Below, in pieces: positions 1-5,270 of a stretch of 7,029 nt of DNA. The notes beneath the pieces are model-generated. The model was not told the DNA's origin, ran no database searches, and worked only from the letters and a program-made list of their open reading frames with translations. The position numbers and the translations under genes were made by a program. The number at the start of each line of letters is the position of its first letter. Positions within the stretch are counted from its first letter, which is position 1. Origin of the DNA: Chloroflexota bacterium (GTDB taxonomy: Bacteria; Chloroflexota; Limnocylindria; Limnocylindrales; CSP1-4); assembly GCA_021785115.1 (NCBI GenBank), contig JAJYGO010000105.1, forward strand, positions 1 through 7,029. The letters are read 5' to 3'.

Positions 1-306
1 GGCCGCGTCCTGCGGCTCGGCGACGGCGAACCCGAGCTCCTCGGCGACGAGCGACGCGGTGTCGCGATCGATCAGCTGGTTGATCGTCGCGAAGATGCCA
101 CTCTTGATGAGCTCGCGGATGATGTCCGCGGGGCTCACGGCGAGGAGCTCGGCTAGCTCCTTGACGGTGATCGTCGCCGGCAGCTCGATCGCGCCGCGCT
201 CGCTCGGATCGACCGTGGCGACGCCACCCGCGACAAAAGCGCCCGCGCGACGCGGGGGCTTCCGAGGGCCGCGACGGCCGCGCGTGCCGCTCCTACTCCT
301 GGCCAT
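1..306 (-). CDS. infB: Translation initiation factor IF-2, N-terminal part (cut by window edge)
   Basis: IF-2 is the GTPase that brings initiator tRNA to the 30S subunit and promotes subunit joining. Only the first 102 codons are here; the G domain and the C-terminal domains lie beyond the left edge. Residues 1-23 are very basic (MARSRSGTRGRRGPRKPPRA at the start), followed by a linker and then an IF2_N domain at about 44-96, with ITVKELAELL, a helix containing DIIRELIKSGI, and the typical INQLIDRDTASLVAEELG ending. The ATG at 306 is supported by a strong AAGGAGGAG Shine-Dalgarno just upstream (about 309-318 on the plus strand, read in reverse). The start lies inside the end of ylxR (14-nt overlap), so translation is probably coupled. 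The gene order nusA-ylxR-infB is the conserved one and supports the call. The N-terminal extension before IF2_N is short. Confidence 0.93.
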   Translation of the reverse strand, partial: MARSRSGTRGRRGPRKPPRRAGAFVAGGVATVDPSERGAIELPATITVKELAELLAVSPADIIRELIKSGIFATINQLIDRDTASLVAEELGFAVAEPQDAA

Positions 307-673
307 GGGCTCCTCCTTCAGAAAGCGTGTCGTGCAGGGTGTCGGGCTGCGAGCCGTCGGCCCGCGGGGTTTCGTTGACGGTTGCGGCGAGGCCGCCAGG
401 GCCTGCTGCGATCAATTGGTCGACGGCCGCCGGGATGGTCGTCCCGAGCGCATGGGCGAGGGCTCGGCGGCGGCCCGCCAGGCTGAAGCAGGCGGCGTCC
501 CGGCAGAGGTAGGCGCCCCGGCCGGGCTGGCGGCCCGTCTCGTCGAGGGCCACGGCACCGTCCGGCCGGCGGACGACGCGAATGAGTTCGCGCTTGGGGC
601 GCGGGGTGCGGCAGGCAACACAGCTCCGCGTGGGGAGCCTGCGCTGCTGGGAGGGCCGGGATCCACCGGCCAC
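293..673 (-). CDS. ylxR: YlxR family RNA-binding protein (nusA-infB operon)
   Basis: A 126-aa protein of the YlxR (DUF448) family, a small basic protein encoded between nusA and infB in many bacteria. Family members bind RNA and have been linked to RNase P and transcription regulation; none of this can be proven here. Visible family signatures are RSCVACR (residues 16-22), KRELIRVVRRPDGAVALDETGR (27-48, basic then acidic) and GRGAYLCRDAACFSLAGRRRA (51-71). The two Cys-containing segments and the GRGAYLC core are diagnostic. The usual domain is about 90 residues; here about 45 extra residues follow (from about 78), ending in an acidic tail. No ATG is available in frame after the nusA stop, so I chose GTG at 673, 8 nt after nusA; a GGGGAGG lies 19 nt upstream, which is far for a Shine-Dalgarno, so translation may depend on coupling to nusA. 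The stop lies within infB. No ylxQ (L7Ae-like) gene is present. Confidence 0.85.
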   Translation of the reverse strand: MAGGSRPSQQRRLPTRSCVACRTPRPKRELIRVVRRPDGAVALDETGRQPGRGAYLCRDAACFSLAGRRRALAHALGTTIPAAVDQLIAAGPGGLAATVNETPRADGSQPDTLHDTLSEGGAHGQE

Positions 674-681
674 TGCCGCGC

Positions 682-1965
682 CTACGACGACACCTCCCCG
701 GAGGCCGACTTGTGGGACTTCGGGGCGGGCTTGGCGGGGCGCTCGGGCGAGGGCTCCTCGACGGCCGCGGATTCGTCGACCGGCACCGGTGTCTCCTCCG
801 GCTCCTCGACGGGCGCGGGCGCCTCCGCCGGAGCCGGGACCGCGGGCGGCGCTTCGTCGGGGACCTCGGCAGGCTCGGCTTCCGCCTCGACCGGCGCCTC
901 GGCCGCAGCCTTCGCCACCCGGGCCGCCTCGGCGGCCGCCACATCGCTCCGGATGTCGATGCGCCAGCCGGTGAGCCGCGCTGCCAGCCGGGCGTTCTGC
1001 CCCTCGCGGCCGATCGCGAGCGAGAGCATCCGCTCCGGGACGGTCACGCTCGCGACGCGGTGCTCCTCGTCCGTCGTCACGCTGATCACCTGGGCGGGCG
1101 ACAGCGCGTTCGCCACGAAGACGCTCGCGTCCTCGCTCCACGGGACCACGTCGATCTTCTCGCCGGCGAGTTCCGCGACCACCGCCTGGACGCGCGCACC
1201 GCGCTGGCCCACCGTCGCGCCGACGGGGTCGAGACCGTCCTGCCGCGACGCAACCGCGACCTTGCTGCGGCTGCCCGCTTCACGGGCGATCTGCTTGATC
1301 TCGACCGTCCCGTTGTGGATCTCGGGCACCTCGAGCTCGAACAGGCGCCGCAGGAAGCCCTTGTGGGTCCGCGAGACCATGATCTGCGGCCCGCGCGCGG
1401 AGCGCTTGACCTCGAGCACGAACGCCTTGACCGGCTGGCCGATGCGGTAGTGCTCGAGCGGGCTCTGTTCGCTCGTGGCGAGGATGGCCTCGACGCCCTT
1501 GCCCACGTCGAGCACGATCGCGCGCGGCTCGACCCTGCTGACGGAGCCAGTGATGAGCTCGCCCTCGCGGCTCGCGAACTGGTCGAAGACCTGGTCGCGC
1601 TCGACCTCGCGGATGCGCTGGAGGATGATCTGCTTGGCTGTCTGGGCGCCGATTCGGCCGAAGTGCTCGCCGTCGAGCTGCTCGGTCAGCACGACCTCCC
1701 CGGCGCGGGCATCGGGCTTGGTCTGGCGGGCCTCCTCGACCGTGATCTCGAGGTCGGGGTTCTCGACGTCGTCCACCACGTGGCGACCGCGGAACACGTC
1801 GATCCGGCCGCTCTCCGGCTCGACCCGGACGAAGATGTCCTCCTCGCCCGCAACGCGACGGTAGGCCTGCTGGATGCCGTCCTCGAGCGCGTGCACGAGC
1901 GCGTCCCGGGACACCTGCTTCTCGGCGTTGAGCTGGAGGAGCGCACCGACGAAGTCGCGACTCAC
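682..1965 (-). CDS. nusA: Transcription termination/antitermination factor NusA
   Basis: NusA binds RNA polymerase and nascent RNA, and modulates pausing, intrinsic termination and antitermination. The 427-aa product shows the standard order: N-terminal polymerase-binding domain (about 1-130, including DALVHALEDGIQQAYRR and KQIILQRIREVERD), S1 domain (about 135-200, GELITGSVSRVEPRAIVLD), KH1 (about 230-275, SRSKVAVASRQDGLDPVGA and VGQRGARVQ) and KH2 (about 305-340, ERMLSLAIGREGQNARLAAR). From about 345 to the end the protein is a Pro/Ala/Glu-rich low-complexity acidic tail; the AR repeats of the E. coli protein are absent. The start is GTG 1965, giving MSRDFVGALLQLNAEK; GAGGAGG 6 nt upstream is an excellent Shine-Dalgarno. 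An in-frame ATG exists at 2097 but would add 44 residues that are not NusA-like and would read through the leader hairpin. First gene of the visible operon; rimP is not adjacent. Confidence 0.95.
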   Translation of the reverse strand: MSRDFVGALLQLNAEKQVSRDALVHALEDGIQQAYRRVAGEEDIFVRVEPESGRIDVFRGRHVVDDVENPDLEITVEEARQTKPDARAGEVVLTEQLDGEHFGRIGAQTAKQIILQRIREVERDQVFDQFASREGELITGSVSRVEPRAIVLDVGKGVEAILATSEQSPLEHYRIGQPVKAFVLEVKRSARGPQIMVSRTHKGFLRRLFELEVPEIHNGTVEIKQIAREAGSRSKVAVASRQDGLDPVGATVGQRGARVQAVVAELAGEKIDVVPWSEDASVFVANALSPAQVISVTTDEEHRVASVTVPERMLSLAIGREGQNARLAARLTGWRIDIRSDVAAAEAARVAKAAAEAPVEAEAEPAEVPDEAPPAVPAPAEAPAPVEEPEETPVPVDESAAVEEPSPERPAKPAPKSHKSASGEVSS

Positions 1966-1980
1966 TTGGCGCCTCCTCAA
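1966..1980 (-). promoter_or_regulatory. Ribosome binding site deciding the nusA GTG start
   Basis: On the minus strand TTGAGGAGGCGCCAA directly precedes GTG 1965. The GGAGG core (1972-1976) lies 6 nt from the start codon. It decides for GTG 1965 over the upstream ATG 2097. A second, nearly identical GAGGAGGC sits 30 nt further upstream (2001-2007) without a start codon behind it. Confidence 0.8.
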
Positions 1981-2017
1981 GAATGCTAGATGGCGGCGGG
2001 GCCTCCTCGACACAAAG

Positions 2018-2042
2018 AAACGTGGGTTGGTCACCCACGTTT
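2018..2042 (-). terminator. Intrinsic-terminator-like hairpin in the nusA leader (candidate attenuator)
   Basis: A perfect 10-bp stem, AAACGTGGGT pairing with ACCCACGTTT, with a 5-nt loop (GACCA on the minus strand). On the minus strand it is followed by CTTTGTGT, so the 3' arm plus tail is U-rich (TTTCTTTGTG). There is no minus-strand gene between 2043 and 6085 whose end it could mark. It lies between the candidate -10 and the nusA start, which fits an attenuator. On the plus strand it is followed by GGAGGCGG and does not look like a terminator. Confidence 0.6.
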
Positions 2043-2068
2043 GGAGGCGGCCCGCAATGTTGGGCGGA

Positions 2069-2074
2069 AGTATA
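2069..2074 (-). promoter_or_regulatory. Candidate -10 element of the nusA operon promoter
   Basis: The minus strand reads TATACT here, one mismatch from TATAAT, in an otherwise very GC-rich region. Transcription would start near 2062, giving a leader of about 97 nt before the nusA start. No good TTGACA-like -35 is visible at 16-18 nt upstream (TGGCAG is the nearest), so the call rests on the -10 and on position. Confidence 0.45.
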
Positions 2075-2199
2075 CACCCGGGGGCGTGGACTGCCATCGA
2101 GGCGAGCCCGACCGCGGTCCGTGCCGATGGCCGGTCCGTGTGGGGCAGATCCCCGTCTCGCGCCCCTGGCGAGGCCCGATTGTAGCGCGCATGGTGCGC

Positions 2200-2250
2200 G
2201 GGGCGGGGCGCCCTGGGCGGGGGCGGGCTGGGCGGCGGCGGGGCCGTGGG
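2200..2250 (+). other. G-quadruplex motif
   Basis: Eight runs of three or more G occur in 51 nt of the plus strand (starting at 2200, 2205, 2215, 2219, 2225, 2230, 2240 and 2248). The core 2215-2232 has four G-runs separated by loops of only C, C and CT, the short-loop pattern known to give very stable parallel quadruplexes. It is upstream of both divergent transcription units. Confidence 0.65.
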
Positions 2251-2257
2251 CCGCCGC

Positions 2258-2273
2258 GAGTCGCCACAGACTC
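2258..2273. repeat. Dyad GAGTC-N6-GACTC, copy 1 (candidate operator)
   Basis: Perfect 5-bp inverted repeat, GAGTC GCCACA GACTC, followed by A. The same dyad with the same spacer length recurs at 2353-2368, and both copies share the core CAGACTCA on the right side. Confidence 0.55.
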
Positions 2274-2352
2274 ACTCCCGGGCAGCGGGTGCACGGGCGC
2301 CGGCCGACCCGACGGTTTCGCGCCGTCGGCTGCGCTCGCGGCATCCCAGAAT

Positions 2353-2368
2353 GAGTCCGAGCAGACTC
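2353..2368. repeat. Dyad GAGTC-N6-GACTC, copy 2 (candidate operator)
   Basis: Perfect inverted repeat GAGTC CGAGCA GACTC, extended to 6 bp by flanking T and A. Its centre is 95 bp from copy 1 and about 130 bp before the chosen kinase start. A further GACTC half-site lies at 2409-2413. Confidence 0.55.
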
Positions 2369-2492
2369 AAGAGCGGCGCGGCGAGAGGCGGGGCGCGACC
2401 CCCGTGTCGACTCGTCTCCAATGACTGCACCGCCAGTTGGAGTATCGTGCGGCGCCCGGAGCCGCCTCGGGTCACGACATGGACGGATCGAC

Positions 2493-4376
2493 GTGCGCCC
2501 CACGATCGCCAGACGAATCGCTCGCGCCGGCCTGCAGCGCCGGATCATGCTCTACGTGGTCGTGGGGCTGGCGCTGATGTTCGGCGCGCTCCTGGTCCTC
2601 GACCTGAGCGCGATCTCGCGCGCGACCGACCTCGTGTACCAGGAGCGGCTCACGACCGCATACACGACCGCCGGGATCCTGGACCGCGACCTCGCCCGGC
2701 TCGCCGCGGACGCGCTCGAGACCGCCCAGGAGAACACCGTCACGGCCAGTCCCGCGTCCCCCGGTGCCGCTGCGGACCTCCTCGCGCACCTCGACCGGCC
2801 GGACCCGCAGGACTTCTTCAGCGTCAGCGGCGTGGAGATCCTCGATCCCGGCGGTGCGCTCGTCGACCAGGCTGGCGTGCCGCGGCTTGACGCGTCGTCC
2901 AGCGCCGCGGCGCTGACCCGGCTCGGCACGCAGGCCAAGGGCCTCCGCGGACCGTATGCCGTCGCCGAGGCGGTCGGCCCCGTCCCGGGATCCATCCCCT
3001 TCGCCTCGATCGCGGTGCGGCTGGGCGCGGCCAACGACCTGTCTGCGCCTGTCGCCATCATGACGACCGTGTCGAACAACGCCACGACCGATTTCGTGCC
3101 CGCGTGGTACGGGAACCCGAACGCCGGCGGGTCGGCTGCTGGCGGGGCGGCGGGCGCGGCCGGCTACCACCTCGAGGTCGTCGACCCCGCAGGCATCGCC
3201 ATCCTGGGCATGGGCTCGGACGAGCGGCCGGGCCAGCCCAGCAAGCACTTCCCGGTCATCCAGCCGCTGATGGCCAGCGGCGGCGCGGCGGCGCAGCTCC
3301 ACGAGCCAGGCCCGAACGACACGTTCGCCGCCCATGTGATGGCCGTCGTCCCGGTCGCCGGCACGCCGTTCTACCTCGTGCTCGAGCAGCCTGTGGACGT
3401 CGCGCTCGCGCTCCCGATCCAGCTGCGCAACGAACTGCTGATCGCCACGGGCGTCGGGTTCCTGGCAATCCTGGCGGTCGCCTGGGTCACGACGCGCCGC
3501 GTGGTCCGGCCGACCCAGGAACTGACGCTCGCGGCCGAGCGGATGGCCGGCGGCGATCTGGCGAGCCCCATCGAGGTCACCGCCCAGGACGAGATCGGAC
3601 GGCTCGCCGAGAGCCTCGAGGCCATGCGCCAGCGGCTCCGTGCAGCGACCGAGCAGGCGGAGCGGACGAATCGCGAGCTCGAGCTGCGGGTCGCCGAGCG
3701 CACGAGTCGCCTCGGCCAGCTGCTGCACCAGACGATCACCGCCCAGGAGGAGGAGCGGCGGCGCCTCGCCCGCGAGCTCCACGACGAGACCGCGCAGACG
3801 CTCGCGGCGCTCTCGATCTCGCTCGACCGGGCGCGCGACGCCCTCGCCGGCGGGCCGCCCCAGACGCTCGAGCGGGTCAACGAGGCGCGCGCGATCGCCG
3901 CCCGCCTGCTCGCGGAGACGCGGCGCCTGATCGTGGGGCTGCGCCCGGCGGTGCTCGACGACATGGGCCTGCTGCCGGCGATCCGCTGGTACGCCGAGAG
4001 CACCCTCGCCGAGGCCGGGGTCGAGGTGGCGATCGAGGCGGACACGCCCGCGTCCCGTCTGCCGGACCACATGGAGACCGCGCTGTTCCGCATCGCTCAG
4101 GAGGCGATGACCAATGTGGCGAAGCACGCGCGAGCGCACCATGCGACGATCGCCCTGCGCGTCGACGACGCGACGGCCATGGTGAGCGTCAGCGACGACG
4201 GGCGCGGGTTCGAGGTCGCAGACGCGCTGGGCCGCGGCGGGGCAGACGAGGCGAGTGTCGGGCTGGTGGGCATCCAGGAGCGGGTGAGGCTCCTCAACGG
4301 CCGGCTCGAGATCACCTCGACCCCGGGCCACGGAACGACGATCCGCGTCACAGCGCCGATCGAGGAGGCCGCCTGA
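2493..4376 (+). CDS. Membrane sensor histidine kinase (HPK7 / NarX-LiaS-DegS type, HAMP + HisKA_3)
   Basis: Inner-membrane sensor kinase of a two-component pair, 627 aa from the GTG at 2493. Order: basic N-terminus, TM1 about 19-38, a large extracytoplasmic sensor region about 39-311 (Cache-like in architecture, ligand unknown), TM2 about 313-333, HAMP about 335-387, coiled coil about 380-420, HisKA_3 with RRRLARELHDETAQ (phosphoacceptor H430, followed by D431 and E432), and an HATPase domain with N box (E537 to N541, QEAMTNVAKHA), G1 DDGRGF (568-573), G2 VGLVGIQERV, and GHGTT. All catalytic motifs look intact. The sensor contains a Gly/Ala run at about 211-224. The start is uncertain: ATG 2421 is in frame and adds 24 residues of non-coding character; GTG 2493 places a typical Arg-rich cytosolic stretch before TM1. 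Neither has a good Shine-Dalgarno. The stop is directly followed by the regulator's ATG, so the two genes form one operon. Confidence 0.93.
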   Translation: MRPTIARRIARAGLQRRIMLYVVVGLALMFGALLVLDLSAISRATDLVYQERLTTAYTTAGILDRDLARLAADALETAQENTVTASPASPGAAADLLAHLDRPDPQDFFSVSGVEILDPGGALVDQAGVPRLDASSSAAALTRLGTQAKGLRGPYAVAEAVGPVPGSIPFASIAVRLGAANDLSAPVAIMTTVSNNATTDFVPAWYGNPNAGGSAAGGAAGAAGYHLEVVDPAGIAILGMGSDERPGQPSKHFPVIQPLMASGGAAAQLHEPGPNDTFAAHVMAVVPVAGTPFYLVLEQPVDVALALPIQLRNELLIATGVGFLAILAVAWVTTRRVVRPTQELTLAAERMAGGDLASPIEVTAQDEIGRLAESLEAMRQRLRAATEQAERTNRELELRVAERTSRLGQLLHQTITAQEEERRRLARELHDETAQTLAALSISLDRARDALAGGPPQTLERVNEARAIAARLLAETRRLIVGLRPAVLDDMGLLPAIRWYAESTLAEAGVEVAIEADTPASRLPDHMETALFRIAQEAMTNVAKHARAHHATIALRVDDATAMVSVSDDGRGFEVADALGRGGADEASVGLVGIQERVRLLNGRLEITSTPGHGTTIRVTAPIEEAA

Positions 4377-5030
4377 ATGGGGCGCATGCGCGTGGTGGTC
4401 GTCGACGACCACACCCTCATCCGCCAGGGGATCGTCGGGCTGCTCGACAGCCAGCCTGACATCGAGGTGGTCGGCCAGGCGGGCAACGGCCAGGACGGGA
4501 TCGCGCTCGCGGCCGAGCTCAATCCCGACGTCGTCCTCATGGACGTCAGCATGCCGGGCATCAGCGGCCTGGCCGCGGCCAAGGAGATCAAGAGCCGCCA
4601 GCCCGACGTGGCCGTGCTGTTCCTGACGATCCACGATCGCGAGGACTACCTGTACCAGGCCCTGCGGGCCGGGGCGTCGGGCTACGTGCTCAAGGGGGCG
4701 GACGTCAACGACCTCCTGGCGGCACTGCGGAGCGCCCACCGGGGCGAGGTCTACCTCTCGCCGGCCGTCGCCAAGGCGCTCGTGGGCGACTACCTGCGTC
4801 GCTCGCGCGATGCCGACCCCGACGCCTCGTCTGACGGGCTCACGGAGCGCGAGCGGGAGATCCTGCTCCTGATCGCGCAGGGGCGGACCACAGCGGAGAT
4901 CGCCGCCGAACTCGTGCTCAGCCCGCACACCGTCCAGTCGCACCGCGACCACATCATGACCAAGCTCGACCTCCACTCGAAGGCGGCCCTCATGAAGTAC
5001 GCGATCGCGAAGGGGCTGATCGAGCTGTAG
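4377..5030 (+). CDS. Response regulator, NarL/LuxR family (partner of the upstream kinase)
   Basis: A 217-aa DNA-binding response regulator in the cytoplasm. The receiver domain (about 4-122) has the acidic pair D10-D11, phosphoacceptor D56 in VVLMDVSMPG, T84 and K106, so phosphotransfer should work. After a linker (about 138-153) comes a LuxR-type helix-turn-helix (about 154-217) with the hallmarks LTEREREILLLIAQGRTTAE, IAAELVLSPHTVQSHRDHIM and KLDLHSKAAL. The ATG at 4377 directly follows the kinase TGA, and GAGGAGG inside the kinase end lies 8 nt upstream, so this start beats the alternative ATG at 4386; translation is likely coupled. It is most like LiaR/DegU/NarL regulators in layout. Target genes are unknown; autoregulation through the dyads upstream of the kinase is possible but only inference. 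Confidence 0.95.
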   Translation: MGRMRVVVVDDHTLIRQGIVGLLDSQPDIEVVGQAGNGQDGIALAAELNPDVVLMDVSMPGISGLAAAKEIKSRQPDVAVLFLTIHDREDYLYQALRAGASGYVLKGADVNDLLAALRSAHRGEVYLSPAVAKALVGDYLRRSRDADPDASSDGLTEREREILLLIAQGRTTAEIAAELVLSPHTVQSHRDHIMTKLDLHSKAALMKYAIAKGLIEL

Positions 5031-5041
5031 CGCGGCCGAGC

Positions 5042-5079
5042 GGTGCCGCTGGCCCCCCTCGGGCGGGCCGATCGGCACC
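5042..5079 (+). terminator. Two-part hairpin after the response regulator gene (candidate terminator)
   Basis: Outer stem GGTGCCG (5042-5048) with CGGCACC (5073-5079), inner stem GGCCC (5051-5055) with GGGCC (5065-5069), starting 12 nt after the regulator stop. It is strong and GC-rich but has no U-tract, so termination is inferred only from strength and position. Confidence 0.45.
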
Positions 5080-5089
5080 CGGCTGATCC

Positions 5090-5108
5090 CCTGCACACCC
5101 CATGCAGG
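5090..5108. repeat. Perfect short inverted repeat CCTGCA/TGCAGG
   Basis: 6-bp arms with a 7-nt spacer (CACCCCA), 10 nt after the preceding hairpin. It may be a second terminator hairpin or an operator for the downstream lipoprotein gene. The remaining gap, 5109-5258, contains an imperfect direct repeat (CCGATG...GGTGCC at 5146-5156 and 5171-5184) and no visible gene or clear promoter. Confidence 0.35.
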
Positions 5109-5270
5109 ATGGGTGGCCCGACCTACGCGAGAACCGGGCAGTGAGCCGATGGTGCCGGGCTCGGGCTGGTCCGATGCTGGTGCCATGCCAGTCCAGATGC
5201 CCGTGAGCGTCCCCGTCCGCGGATCCAGCCCTGCCGCCTGCTCGGCGGCCACCGTCCCGGAGTGACCCCC

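Larger units (their letters stand above)
2075..2492. other. Divergent intergenic region between nusA operon and two-component genes
   Basis: About 400 bp with no credible gene; open frames here have Arg/Gly/Pro-rich shadow composition and no family resemblance. It holds a dyad at 2186-2200, a G-quadruplex motif at 2200-2250, two GAGTC-N6-GACTC dyads (2258-2273 and 2353-2368), and a hairpin at 2309-2329 with stem CCGACGG/CCGTCGG and a 7-nt loop. A 6-bp inverted repeat CTCCAA/TTGGAG (about 2415-2441) lies just before a weak -10-like TATCGT near 2442, which might serve the kinase gene. I found no convincing -35. Confidence 0.6.

Noticed and set aside
682..1141. Upstream extension of the ylxR frame to an ATG at 1141 (282 aa)
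   Set aside because: The extra N-terminal part is low-complexity Arg/Gly/Ala read out of frame through the nusA tail; the YlxR domain begins just after the GTG at 673.
59..1989. Long plus-strand open frames opposite infB, ylxR and nusA
   Set aside because: They are antisense shadows with Ala/Ser/Arg or Leu/Asp/Arg-rich composition; the minus strand has clear IF-2, YlxR and NusA motifs.
3104..4459. A 451-codon plus-strand frame overlapping the kinase
   Set aside because: Arg/Pro/Gly-rich shadow frame in the coding region of an obvious kinase.
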